Notes under the pieces: model-generated
Seen by the model: the letters and a program-made list of their open reading frames with translations, nothing else
The model's database searches: none
What the model was told of the DNA's origin: nothing
Translations under genes and position numbers: made by a program
DNA from: Actinomycetes bacterium
Lineage (GTDB): Bacteria > Actinomycetota > Acidimicrobiia > Acidimicrobiales > Bog-793
Assembly: GCA_021797795.1 (NCBI GenBank)
Contig: JAJZZB010000017.1
Coordinates: 1 to 36,022 of the forward strand
Direction of reading: 5' to 3'
Length of the DNA stretch: 36,022 bases
Part shown: positions 24,230 through 32,378 of the stretch, piece by piece
Position numbering within the stretch: position 1 is the first letter of the stretch
Layout of the letters: each line of letters starts with the position of its first letter

Positions 24230-25815
24230 GCGTCGCCGACTCCCGGGGAGCCGGCCTCGGGTGGCGCCGTGTGGTCTCGCTCGCCGCCGTCGCCTTGTCG
24301 CTCGCCGCCCTGCTCGCCCTCGGCGCCCTCGTCCCGTCCCGGCACACGGCGCCGACCAGGCAGGCGGTGCCGAGCCTGCTCCCGTCCGTCGACCTCACGG
24401 CCGGCGCGGCCGGGGTGTGGAGCTGTCCGGGTCCGCTCCCTCTCGGACCGAAGTCGGCCGTCAGCGTCTCGATGACGAACCCCTCCTCCCGGCCCGCCAC
24501 CGCCGGGGTGCTCGAGGTGCAGACGGCCGTCTCCGGCGCCGGCTCACCCGAGCACGCCCTTGCCAACCAGCTCTCGACCGTGGTGATCGGGGCGCAGTCC
24601 GAGCGGACGATCACCCTCAGCGCCGAGGCGCTGCCGGCCTCGGTCAGCCCGCCGACGACGGCGAAGGGCCACCGGTCGACTCCCCCCACGATCTTCGCCT
24701 CCGTGAGCGTCACCGCGAGCGGCGCCGAGATCGCCGTCTCGGAGACCCTCACCGACGGCTCGGGCGCCGTCGCCGCCGCCTGTGCCGACGGCTCGTCCGG
24801 GCAGGCCTACACGGCCTCGGGGACGACGGCGGGGTCATCTGACACGAGGGTGGCGCTGTTCAACCCGACCGCCGCCCCGGCGGTGGTGAACCTGTCCGTC
24901 GCGACGGGCTCCGGAACGGTCGAGCCGGCCGCCTACCAGGGGCTCCCGGTGGCGCCGAGGAGCCTGTACGTGGTTGACATCGCCCGCTACGTGCCGCTGC
25001 GCTCGCAGGTCGCCGTCTCGGCCAAGGCGACGGTCGGCCGGTTCGTCCTCGGGTCGCTCGCCACGGTCGACGAGGAGGTGATGACGAACCGGCTCGGCCC
25101 CTCGCACTCCTACCGCGTCTCGGGCGAGGAGCTGGCCGTCGGCGTCGGCTGCCCGCTCGATCGCTGGGTCATGCCGCTCGGCAACGTCGGGCCGAACGAG
25201 TCCCAGGCTGTCCAGCTCTTCGATCCCGGCCCTCGTCCGGCCCGGGTGACCCTCACCTCCTTGCTCCCGAAGGGGAAGACGACCACGCTCACCGTCCTCG
25301 TCCGGCCCGGGCAGACCGTGCTGGCGGCCGCCCCCGTCGTCTGGTCGGGCACCCGCGTCGACGGCAGCCTGACGGTGACGACCGCCGGCCGGGTCGGTGT
25401 CGTCGTCGAGCACGAGACCTACCTCGCCCTCGGCCGGGGCCGCCTCGGCCTCATCTCCTTCGCTCCCGCCTCGCGGGCGAGCGCCGGCTGGGTCCTGCCG
25501 GGCGTGCAGGAGACGAAGGCCTACGCCGTCTCGGTCGAGATCACCGACCCGGGACGGCGGCCCGTCTCGGCGATGGTGGCGGAGATCGCCTCCTCGGCCG
25601 GGGCCGGGGCGGCGCCCTCCCAGCTCACCGACGTCACCGTGCTGCCCGGCACGACGGCGGTCGTCCAGCTGCGCTCGGTCGTGGCCTCCAACCCCGGCCA
25701 GAGCCTCGGGCTCGAGGTGCGGGCGGCGGGCCCCGTGCTCGTACGGGAGAACCTCACCCCGGCCGACCGGCAGCTGCTCGGGACCATAGAGGAGGCGGTG
25801 CCCGTCTCCAGCTGA
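24226..25815 (+). CDS. DUF5719-family membrane-anchored protein
   Basis: The 529-residue protein has one N-terminal membrane segment at about 16-37 (VVSLAAVALSLAALLALGAL) and a long extracytoplasmic region with no charged-helix character, rich in Ser, Thr, Val and Gly. It looks like several beta-sandwich repeats, for example TRVALFNPTAAPAVVNLSV and ESQAVQLFDPGPRPARVTL. I assign it to DUF5719 mainly from this pattern and from synteny: in Streptomyces a DUF5719 protein is encoded next to the giant GT2 and the F420 genes. Function is unknown; a partner of the GT2 at the cell surface is plausible. ATGA overlap with the upstream gene indicates coupled translation. Confidence 0.8.
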   Translation: MSVADSRGAGLGWRRVVSLAAVALSLAALLALGALVPSRHTAPTRQAVPSLLPSVDLTAGAAGVWSCPGPLPLGPKSAVSVSMTNPSSRPATAGVLEVQTAVSGAGSPEHALANQLSTVVIGAQSERTITLSAEALPASVSPPTTAKGHRSTPPTIFASVSVTASGAEIAVSETLTDGSGAVAAACADGSSGQAYTASGTTAGSSDTRVALFNPTAAPAVVNLSVATGSGTVEPAAYQGLPVAPRSLYVVDIARYVPLRSQVAVSAKATVGRFVLGSLATVDEEVMTNRLGPSHSYRVSGEELAVGVGCPLDRWVMPLGNVGPNESQAVQLFDPGPRPARVTLTSLLPKGKTTTLTVLVRPGQTVLAAAPVVWSGTRVDGSLTVTTAGRVGVVVEHETYLALGRGRLGLISFAPASRASAGWVLPGVQETKAYAVSVEITDPGRRPVSAMVAEIASSAGAGAAPSQLTDVTVLPGTTAVVQLRSVVASNPGQSLGLEVRAAGPVLVRENLTPADRQLLGTIEEAVPVSS

Positions 25816-25825
25816 CGGCACCGAA

Positions 25826-25839
25826 GCCCGGCCTCGGGC
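25826..25839 (+). terminator. Weak hairpin after the DUF5719 gene
   Basis: GCCCG and CGGGC form a 5-bp stem with a 4-nt loop 10 bp after the stop codon. There is no T tract; termination here is uncertain. Confidence 0.3.
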
Positions 25840-25911
25840 GAGACGGCCCCCGGCCGGCCGGTGCAGGCGGGCGGCGCGGACCGCCGCTCCGGCCGGGGGG
25901 CGGCGGCGGCC

Positions 25912-25917
25912 TATCTT
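25912..25917 (+). promoter_or_regulatory. Leaderless -10 box for the GNAT-like gene
   Basis: TATCTT ends 6 nt before the ATG at 25924, in an otherwise G/C-only stretch, so it stands out clearly. Confidence 0.5.
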
Positions 25918-25923
25918 CCTCGC

Positions 25924-26652
25924 ATGGAGGTCGTCGAGTCCAGGCTGAGGCCGGACCTGGAGGAGCAGGCGGCGGCGTCGTTCCGGGCGCGCTGGCCGGA
26001 GTTCATCTTCCACGATCCCGTCTCGAACGCCCACATCGGCCAGGTCGGCGAGCACTTCGCCGCCTGGGACCTGTGGGTCGTCGACGACGGGCGCGTGGTG
26101 GCGGGCGGCTGGGGCGTGCCGCTGTCCTGGGACGGGACGCTCGACGACCTCCCCGGGGGATACGACGGCGCGCTCGTGCGCTCCCTCGCAGCCCGCGAAG
26201 TGGGCCCGCCCGCCGACACCCTGTGCATCATGGCGGCAGCGGTCGCTGCCGACGCCTCGCGCAAGGGGCTGGCGGGCACGGTGCTGACCGCCCTTCGGGA
26301 CAAGGCCCGCCACGCCGGGCTGGCGAGGGTGATCTGCCCGCTCCGGCCGACGGCGAAGGCCTCCTACCCGCTCGTGCCCATGGCCAGGTACGCCCGGTGG
26401 CGGAGAGCGGACGGAACAGCGGTCGACCCCTGGATCCGGACGCACGAGCGCCTCGGGGCGCGGGTCCTCGGACCAGCCCGGCGGTCGATGGTGATCACCG
26501 GCCCGGTGGCCGACTGGGAGGCCTGGACCGGCATGGTCTTCCCCGAGTCCGACCGCTACGTCGTCCCCGACGCCCTCAACCTCGTCGAGATCGACCGGGA
26601 GGCCGACCTCGGGACCTACGTCGAGGAGAACCTCTGGATGCGCCACGCCTGA
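25924..26652 (+). CDS. GNAT-like N-acetyltransferase fold protein
   Basis: The 242-residue protein has VVDDGRVVAGGWGVPLSW, then LCIMAAAVAADASRKGLAGTVLTALRDKA, which fits GNAT motif A (beta strand, then an R-K-G-L-A acetyl-CoA-binding loop and helix). This is followed by LARVICPLRPTAK. The C-terminal part (ITGPVADWEAWTGMVFPESDRYVVPDAL) resembles proteins in which the GNAT fold binds a metabolite, so catalysis is not certain. It has its own promoter and is followed by a hairpin shared with ftsH, so it is a single-gene unit. Confidence 0.78.
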   Translation: MEVVESRLRPDLEEQAAASFRARWPEFIFHDPVSNAHIGQVGEHFAAWDLWVVDDGRVVAGGWGVPLSWDGTLDDLPGGYDGALVRSLAAREVGPPADTLCIMAAAVAADASRKGLAGTVLTALRDKARHAGLARVICPLRPTAKASYPLVPMARYARWRRADGTAVDPWIRTHERLGARVLGPARRSMVITGPVADWEAWTGMVFPESDRYVVPDALNLVEIDREADLGTYVEENLWMRHA

Positions 26653-26660
26653 GCGGGCCA

Positions 26661-26690
26661 CAGCGGTCACCGCCGCGACGGTGGCCGCTG
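26661..26690. terminator. Bidirectional terminator between the GNAT-like gene and ftsH
   Basis: CAGCGGTCACCG and CGGTGGCCGCTG form a 12-bp stem with one G-T wobble and a 6-nt loop. It fills the 42-bp gap between two convergent genes. Confidence 0.65.
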
Positions 26691-26694
26691 CTTG

Positions 26695-28794
26695 TCACCG
26701 CCCGGGAGAGCCCTCCGGGCCGGAGTTGTTCGAGGGCGGGGCGTAGGGCGGAGCCGGTGGGCGGCTGGCCTCGCCGTCGCCCGCCCACGGCGGGGGCGGG
26801 CCCTGGGGGTGGGGGGCTCCCTGGGGGGCGGGCTCGTGCTGGGGAGGCGGGATGATCGGGAACGCCGAGCCGCCGGTCAGGGAGGGGGCGTAGCGCTCGG
26901 CCTCCGAGCCGGGCTTTCCCTCGGCGCCGTGTACGGGCCGGCCGTAGGCGGCGTCGACGAGTCGGGCGATCTCGGCTCCGTCGACGGTCTCGTGCTCGAG
27001 CAAGGCCCGGGCGACGGCCTCGAGACCGGCCCGGTGCTCCTTCAGGAGCTTGTCGGCCCGCAGCTCCTGGGCGCGCAGGATGCGCTCCACCTCCTCGTCC
27101 ACCACCCGGCTCGTGTCCTCGGAGTAGTCGCGGGTGTGCATGAGGTCCTCGCCGAGGAAGACCTGCCCCTGCGAGCCCCACGCCATCGGCCCGATGCGGT
27201 CCGACATGCCCCACTCGCGGACCATCTTGCGGGCGAGCTCGGTGTTGCGCTGCAGGTCGTCGCTCGCGCCCGTCGAGAGGCCGTCGTAGACGAGCTTCTC
27301 GGCGACACGCCCGCCCATGCGGACCGCCAGGGAGTCCTCGATGTACTCCCTGCGGTAGATGTGCAGCTCCTCGGCCGGCAGCTGCTGGGTGACGCCGAGG
27401 GCCATGCCGGTCGGGATGATGCTCACCTTGAGGAGCGGGTCGGCGTGCGGCAGGACGTAGGCGAGGACGGCGTGGCCCCCCTCGTGGAAGGCGACACGCT
27501 CCTTCTCGTCCTCGGACAGGACCATCGAGTCGCGCCGCTGGCCCATCAGCACGCGGTCGCGGGCGGCGTCGAAGTCCCTCATCTCGATGTACGGGCTGCC
27601 GCGGCGGACGGCGTGGAGAGCCGACTCGTTGACGAGGTTGGCGAGCTCGGCGCCGCTCATGCCGGGGGTCCCCCGGGCGACGATCATGAGGTCGACGTCG
27701 GGTCCCACCCGCTTGTCCCTGCAGTGGACCTGGAGGATGGGGAGGCGCTCCTCGAGGTCGGGGAGGGGCACCACGATCTGGCGGTCGAAGCGTCCCGGCC
27801 GCAGCAGGGCGGGGTCGAGGATGTCGGGGCGGTTGGTCGCCGCCATGATCACGATGCCCTCGGCCGGGTCGAAGCCGTCCATCTCCGAGAGCATCTGGTT
27901 GAGCGTCTGCTCCCGCTCGTCGTGCCCGCCGCCGAGGCCGGCGCCGCGCTTGCGGCCGATGGAGTCGATCTCGTCGACGAAGATGATGGCGGGGGCCTGC
28001 TTGCGGGCGGTCTGGAAGAGGTCGCGGACCCGGCTGGCGCCGACGCCGACGAACATCTCCATGAAGTCCGAGCCGCTCACCGACAAGAAGGGCACGCCGG
28101 CCTCGCCGGCGACCGCCCTCGCGAGAAGGGTCTTCCCGGTGCCGGGCGGGCCGACGAGCAGGACGCCCTTCGGCACCCGGGCACCGATGTCCCGGAAGCG
28201 CCCCGAGTTCTTCAGGAAGTCGACGACCTCGGAGATCTCCTGCTTCACGCCCTGGTAGCCGGCGACGTCGTTGAAGGTCGTGCGCGGCCGCTCGGTCGTG
28301 TACAGCTTCGCCCGGGAGCGCCCGATCGACATGATCCCGGACATCTGCCCCTGGGCGCGGCGGTTCAGCCAGATGAAGATGCCGAAGATGGCGACGAAGG
28401 GGAGGACGTAGATGACGAGATCGGTGAGCAGGTTGCTCGGCGGGGTGGAGAAGTTGAGCTTGATGCCGTCCTTCAGCATCTCGCTCTGCAGGCTGGTCGG
28501 AAGCGGGTTGCTCGCGGTCGTCGAGTAGCTCTGGCCGTTCGAGAGGGTGCCCGTGATCGTGGCGTTCTCGTTGTTGTAGGTCGCGCTCGTGATCTGCTTG
28601 GAGCTCACGTCGTGGACGAACTGGCTGTAGCTGAGCGTGTGCACGTTGGTGCGTGCGAAGGCGTGCGTCAGGAACAGCACGAGTAGGATGACGAGCCCGA
28701 GCACGATCAACCAACGCCAGGGCTGGTCCGGTCCGCTCCCGCTCGACGGCCGCCCAGATCCGCCGGGCCGCAGGTCTTGGGGGTTGCGATTCAC
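26695..28794 (-). CDS. ftsH: ATP-dependent zinc metalloprotease FtsH
   Basis: This 699-residue membrane AAA+ protease degrades misfolded and regulatory membrane proteins. It has two membrane segments (about 26-45 and 123-143) around a periplasmic domain, Walker A GPPGTGKT at 215-222, Walker B IIFVDEID at 270-277, the second region of homology RPGRFDR at 332-338, the zinc-binding HEGGH at 437-441, and a Pro-rich disordered tail after about 640. All catalytic elements are intact. The GTG at 28794 is chosen because TACCAT lies 6 nt upstream, the same leaderless arrangement seen elsewhere in the window. It diverges from the CPBP protease gene. Confidence 0.95.
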   Translation of the reverse strand: MNRNPQDLRPGGSGRPSSGSGPDQPWRWLIVLGLVILLVLFLTHAFARTNVHTLSYSQFVHDVSSKQITSATYNNENATITGTLSNGQSYSTTASNPLPTSLQSEMLKDGIKLNFSTPPSNLLTDLVIYVLPFVAIFGIFIWLNRRAQGQMSGIMSIGRSRAKLYTTERPRTTFNDVAGYQGVKQEISEVVDFLKNSGRFRDIGARVPKGVLLVGPPGTGKTLLARAVAGEAGVPFLSVSGSDFMEMFVGVGASRVRDLFQTARKQAPAIIFVDEIDSIGRKRGAGLGGGHDEREQTLNQMLSEMDGFDPAEGIVIMAATNRPDILDPALLRPGRFDRQIVVPLPDLEERLPILQVHCRDKRVGPDVDLMIVARGTPGMSGAELANLVNESALHAVRRGSPYIEMRDFDAARDRVLMGQRRDSMVLSEDEKERVAFHEGGHAVLAYVLPHADPLLKVSIIPTGMALGVTQQLPAEELHIYRREYIEDSLAVRMGGRVAEKLVYDGLSTGASDDLQRNTELARKMVREWGMSDRIGPMAWGSQGQVFLGEDLMHTRDYSEDTSRVVDEEVERILRAQELRADKLLKEHRAGLEAVARALLEHETVDGAEIARLVDAAYGRPVHGAEGKPGSEAERYAPSLTGGSAFPIIPPPQHEPAPQGAPHPQGPPPPWAGDGEASRPPAPPYAPPSNNSGPEGSPGR

Positions 28795-28800
28795 ACGAAC

Positions 28801-28806
28801 ATGGTA
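28801..28806 (-). promoter_or_regulatory. Leaderless -10 box for ftsH
   Basis: TACCAT on the minus strand ends 6 nt before the GTG start codon. Confidence 0.45.
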
Positions 28807-28844
28807 GGCGGGTCGGAGCCAGTAGCGGTCACCGGCCCGGCGAG

Positions 28845-29633
28845 ATGAAGGGGTCGGAACCCGCCGGGGGCAATCCGTTCGGCATCGCCGAGGCGCTCAT
28901 CGGGCTCGCCGCCGGCTTCCTGCTCTCGATCCTGGCGCTCTCGGCCTACGACTCGGCCTCCCACGTCAGCGGATCGACCACGACGACGGGCGGGACGGTG
29001 CTGAGCCTCGTCTGCCTCTGGGTCGGCTTCGTCGGGGCGGCCGTCGTCGCCTCCCGCCTGCGGGTTCGCGAGGAGACGGTCCGTGGGGGCGGGACGGCCC
29101 TCGAGCGGCGGGGGACCGGCTCGGTCGTCGCCGACTACGGGCTCCGCCTCCGGCCCTGGCCCGACATCCCCGTCGGGGTCGTCGTCGGGGTCGCCTCGCA
29201 GTTCCTCCTCGTGCCCCTGCTCGAGCTCCCGCTCCGGCCCTTCGTGCACAACCTGTCCCAGCGTCTCGGGCACCCCACCCGGCAGCTGCTCGGCCCCGCC
29301 AGCGCCGGGACGGCCTCTCTCGTCGTCCTCTCGCTCCTCATCTGCGTCGGAAGCCCGGTCGTCGAGGAGCTCTTCTTCCGCGGGCTCGTGCTCCGGGCGG
29401 CTCTGTGGCGCTTCCGCGACCTCGGGCGTCGCGCCGGGCCGGCGCTCGCCATCGTCCTCACCGGGCTCTTCTTCGGCCTGGTCCACTTCGAGGCGCTGCA
29501 ATTCCTCGGCCTGGCCGGCTTCGGGATGGTGCTCGGCGTCCTCGCCTGGCGCTCGGGCCGCCTCGGTCCGTCCATCGTCGCCCACGTGGCGTTCAACGCC
29601 ACGACGGTCATCGCCTACGTCCTCACCCATTGA
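28845..29633 (+). CDS. CPBP-family (CAAX-type) intramembrane metalloprotease
   Basis: The 262-residue polytopic membrane protein carries the three family motifs: the glutamate pair in VVEELFFRG (EExxxR type), FFGLVH with its histidine, and HVAFNAT with His and Asn. These form the presumed zinc site inside the membrane. Hydrophobic segments occur around 14-33, 52-70, 108-126, 158-174 and 198-262. In bacteria this family is linked to bacteriocin immunity and processing of membrane proteins; the substrate here is unknown. The ATG at 28845 is 50 bp from the divergent ftsH start. Confidence 0.88.
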   Translation: MKGSEPAGGNPFGIAEALIGLAAGFLLSILALSAYDSASHVSGSTTTTGGTVLSLVCLWVGFVGAAVVASRLRVREETVRGGGTALERRGTGSVVADYGLRLRPWPDIPVGVVVGVASQFLLVPLLELPLRPFVHNLSQRLGHPTRQLLGPASAGTASLVVLSLLICVGSPVVEELFFRGLVLRAALWRFRDLGRRAGPALAIVLTGLFFGLVHFEALQFLGLAGFGMVLGVLAWRSGRLGPSIVAHVAFNATTVIAYVLTH

Positions 29634-29640
29634 GCCCGGA

Positions 29641-29646
29641 TAGGCT
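29641..29646 (+). promoter_or_regulatory. Candidate -10 box for the phosphomannomutase gene
   Basis: TAGGCT lies 11 nt before the ATG at 29658, which would give a leader of only about four bases. It is spaced more widely than the other leaderless promoters here. Confidence 0.3.
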
Positions 29647-29657
29647 CGGCGCTCGCC

Positions 29658-31085
29658 ATGCCCCCCGACTCCCGCTTCGACCAGGTGTTCAAGGCCTACG
29701 ACGTCCGAGGCGTCGTGCCCGACCAGCTGGACGAGGAGATGACCGGCGCCGTCGGCGCCGCCTTCGCCGCCTTCGCCCGTGAGCGCGCCGGTGCCCGGCG
29801 GGTGGTGATGGGCCGCGACATGCGCGAGTCGGGCGCCGCCCTCTCGCGGGCCTTCGCGGCGGGAGTCACCTCCGAGGGCCTCGGTGTCGTCGACGCCGGG
29901 ATGATCTCGACCGACCTGCTCTACTTCGCCTCGGGCAGGCTCGACCTGCCCGGCGCCATGCTGACGGCCTCGCACAACCCCGCCCGCTACAACGGCATCA
30001 AGCTCTGCCTTCCCGGCGCCCGCCCGATCGGGCAGGAGACGGGGCTCGCCGACATCCGGGCGGCCGCCGAGGAGCGCCTCGCCTCGGGCTGGTCCGGCTC
30101 GCTCGAGCCCGAGGGCGCCCTCGTCGAGGAGGCCGACCTCCTCGAGGACTTCGCCCGCCACGTCCACTCCTTCGTCGACGTCGCCTCGCTCCGCCCGCTC
30201 AAGGTGGTCGCCGACACGGCGAACGGCATGGGCGGCCTTGTCGCCCCGAAGGTGCTCGGCTCGCTCCCCTTCGAGCTCGAGGTCCTCTACGGAGAGCTCG
30301 ACGGCAACTTCCCGCACCATCCGGCCGACCCCATCCAGGCCGAGAACCTCGTCGACCTGCAGCGGCGCATCCTCGACAGCGGGGCGGACGTCGGTCTCGC
30401 CTTCGACGGGGACGCCGACCGGGTCTTCCTCGTCGACGAGAAGACGGTGCCGCTCTCCGGATCGCTCACGACGGCCATCGTGGCGGCAGCCATGCTCGAC
30501 GCCCATCCCGGCGAGAAGGTGCTCTACAACCTCATCTGCTCCAAGGCCGTCCCAGAGGTCATCGAGGAGCACGGCGGCGTCGGGGTCAGGACGCGCGTCG
30601 GGCACTCCTTCATCAAGGCGGTCATGGCCGAGACGGGCGCCGTCTTCGGCGGCGAGCACTCGGGCCACTACTACTTCCGTGACAACTACCGGGCCGACTC
30701 CGGCATCATCGCCGCCCTCGTCGTGCTCTCGGTCATGTCGGAGGCCGGCGTGGCCCTGTCGGAGCTGCGCCGTCCCTTCGAGCGCTACGCCGACTCGGGG
30801 GAGATCAACACCGAGGTCGCCGACGTGGCGGCCGTGATCTCCGCCGTGGCCGAGACCTACGAGGCAAAGGGGGCCGCCCTCGACCGCCTCGACGGTCTCA
30901 CCGTCGACCTCGGCGGGTGGTGGTTCAACCTGCGGCCCTCGAACACCGAGCCGCTGCTCCGGCTCAACCTGGAGGCGGCCGACGACGAGGCCTGCCGCCG
31001 GCACGTGGCCGAGGTCGTGAGCCTCGTGAAGGAACTGGACGACCGCTTCGGCGGGCACACGAAGGAGGGGCACGATGGCCCTTGA
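29658..31085 (+). CDS. manB: Phosphomannomutase/phosphoglucomutase
   Basis: This 475-residue alpha-D-phosphohexomutase interconverts mannose-6-phosphate and mannose-1-phosphate (or the glucose forms). All four family loops are visible: catalytic Ser105 in TASHNP, metal-binding DGDADR at 250-255, the sugar-binding GGEHSGHYYF, and the phosphate-binding RPSNTEPLLR near the C-terminus. The GEHSG form fits dual mannose/glucose specificity. It heads a coupled run with the Trm112-like protein (11-bp overlap) and the sugar isomerase, and feeds the GDP-mannose pyrophosphorylase at 12472. Confidence 0.93.
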   Translation: MPPDSRFDQVFKAYDVRGVVPDQLDEEMTGAVGAAFAAFARERAGARRVVMGRDMRESGAALSRAFAAGVTSEGLGVVDAGMISTDLLYFASGRLDLPGAMLTASHNPARYNGIKLCLPGARPIGQETGLADIRAAAEERLASGWSGSLEPEGALVEEADLLEDFARHVHSFVDVASLRPLKVVADTANGMGGLVAPKVLGSLPFELEVLYGELDGNFPHHPADPIQAENLVDLQRRILDSGADVGLAFDGDADRVFLVDEKTVPLSGSLTTAIVAAAMLDAHPGEKVLYNLICSKAVPEVIEEHGGVGVRTRVGHSFIKAVMAETGAVFGGEHSGHYYFRDNYRADSGIIAALVVLSVMSEAGVALSELRRPFERYADSGEINTEVADVAAVISAVAETYEAKGAALDRLDGLTVDLGGWWFNLRPSNTEPLLRLNLEAADDEACRRHVAEVVSLVKELDDRFGGHTKEGHDGP

Positions 31086-31320
31086 CCAGCGGTTGCTCGA
31101 CATCCTGGCCTGTCCCGAGGACAAGGGGCCGCTCGTCTACTTCCCCGACGAGGACCTGCTGTACAACCCGCGGCTGCGGCGCAAGTACCGGATCACCGAC
31201 GACATCCCCGTGCTCCTCGTCGAGGAGGCGGAGACGGCCAGCGAGGACGAGCACGCCCGGCTGGTGAGCAAGACCGAGGGCGGCGACGGGATCACGTCGG
31301 GGAGGGTCGAGCCCTCGTGA
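31075..31320 (+). CDS. Trm112-like small protein
   Basis: The 81-residue protein matches the Trm112/UPF0434 family: LLDILACPEDKGPLVYFPDEDLLYNPRLRRKYRITDDIPVLL read in short blocks gives the family's LLDILACP opening and the YRITDDIPVLL closing strand. Only one of the usual zinc cysteines (Cys13) is present, so metal binding is doubtful. GAAGGAGGGG precedes the ATG. It overlaps the phosphomannomutase by 11 bp, and its own stop overlaps the next GTG (GTGA). Actinobacteria commonly keep this gene between manB and the isomerase; its role there is unknown. Confidence 0.85.
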   Translation: MALDQRLLDILACPEDKGPLVYFPDEDLLYNPRLRRKYRITDDIPVLLVEEAETASEDEHARLVSKTEGGDGITSGRVEPS

Positions 31321-32372
31321 GCGCGCCGGAGGCGGCCACCTCCTTCCTTCCCCACGACAGCGAAGGCATGCTGGCGGCGACGGCCGCCCTTCCGGCCCAT
31401 CTCGAGGCGGCGATGGCAGGCGACTACTCGCGCTTTGCCGCCAGGGCCGACCCCTCGGTCGTCGTCGTGCTCGGCATGGGCGGGAGCAGCGTCGCCGGCG
31501 CAGTCCTGCAGGCGCTGGCGGCGCCTCGGGCCAGGGTGCCGGTCGTGCTGTCCAGCTCCTACGACTGCCCCTCCTTCGTCGGCCGGGACAGCCTCGTCGT
31601 CGCCGTCTCCTTCTCCGGCGAGACCGAGGAGACTCTCGAGGCCGCCGCCGCCGCCGCCGACCGGGGCGCCCGCCTCGTCGGGATCACGGTGGGCGGAAGC
31701 CTCGCCGGGCTCGTCGAGGGCGCCGGCGGCGAGGTGCTCGCCGTCCCTCCGGGCATCCCCCAGCCGCGGGCCGGCATCGCCGCCATGGCTGCACCGCTGC
31801 TGCTCGCCTGCGAGGCGGCCGGAGTGCTGCCGGGAGCCCGGGACGACCTCGCCGGGGCCCTCGACCAGCTGCACGAGAGGCTGCCCGGTCTCATCGAGGG
31901 CGGCGGTGCCTCAGCCGAGCTGGCCCGCCGGATCGGTCGGACGATCCCGATCGTCCACGGGGCCTCCGGTCTCGGTGCCGTCGCCGCCCGGCGCTTCAAG
32001 ACCCAGGTGAACGAGAACGCGAAGGCGCCGGCCTTCTCCGGTGAGCAGCCCGAGGCCTGCCACAACGAGATCTGCGGCTTCGGCCAGCACGGCGACGTCA
32101 CCCGCCAGGTGTTCACGCTCGTCCAGTTCCATCTCGCCGGCGACCATCCCCAGGTGACGAGGCGCTTCGGCATCGTCGGCGAGCTCGCCGCCGAGGCGGT
32201 GGGCGACGTCGTCGAGGTGACCGGCGAGGGGCGTGGACCCCTGGCCGGCTTCTTCGACCTCGTCGCGATCGGCGACGTCGCCTCGCTCCATCTCGCCGCC
32301 CGGGAGGAGATCGACCCCGGTCCGGTCCCCGTGCTCGGCGAGATCAAGACGCGCCTGCGGTCCGGGCGCTAG
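31317..32372 (+). CDS. SIS-domain phosphoglucose/phosphomannose isomerase
   Basis: The 351-residue protein has two SIS domains. The first contains VVVLGMGGSSVAGAVL and the phosphate-binding VSFSGETEETLE. The second has VHGASGLGAVAARRFKTQVNENAKAPAF and PEACHNEI, the catalytic region of bifunctional glucose/mannose-6-phosphate isomerases (usually PELNHNEI). It would turn fructose-6-phosphate into mannose-6-phosphate for the mutase encoded two genes upstream. The GTG start overlaps the Trm112-like stop. The equivalent M. tuberculosis gene (Rv3256c) also lies beside manB. Confidence 0.85.
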   Translation: MSAPEAATSFLPHDSEGMLAATAALPAHLEAAMAGDYSRFAARADPSVVVVLGMGGSSVAGAVLQALAAPRARVPVVLSSSYDCPSFVGRDSLVVAVSFSGETEETLEAAAAAADRGARLVGITVGGSLAGLVEGAGGEVLAVPPGIPQPRAGIAAMAAPLLLACEAAGVLPGARDDLAGALDQLHERLPGLIEGGGASAELARRIGRTIPIVHGASGLGAVAARRFKTQVNENAKAPAFSGEQPEACHNEICGFGQHGDVTRQVFTLVQFHLAGDHPQVTRRFGIVGELAAEAVGDVVEVTGEGRGPLAGFFDLVAIGDVASLHLAAREEIDPGPVPVLGEIKTRLRSGR

Positions 32373-32378
32373 GGGCCC

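Noticed and set aside
28791-31124. 777-codon minus-strand open frame
   Set aside because: It lies antisense to the CPBP protease and phosphomannomutase, which have full catalytic motifs; composition is Gly/Asp/Glu-rich.
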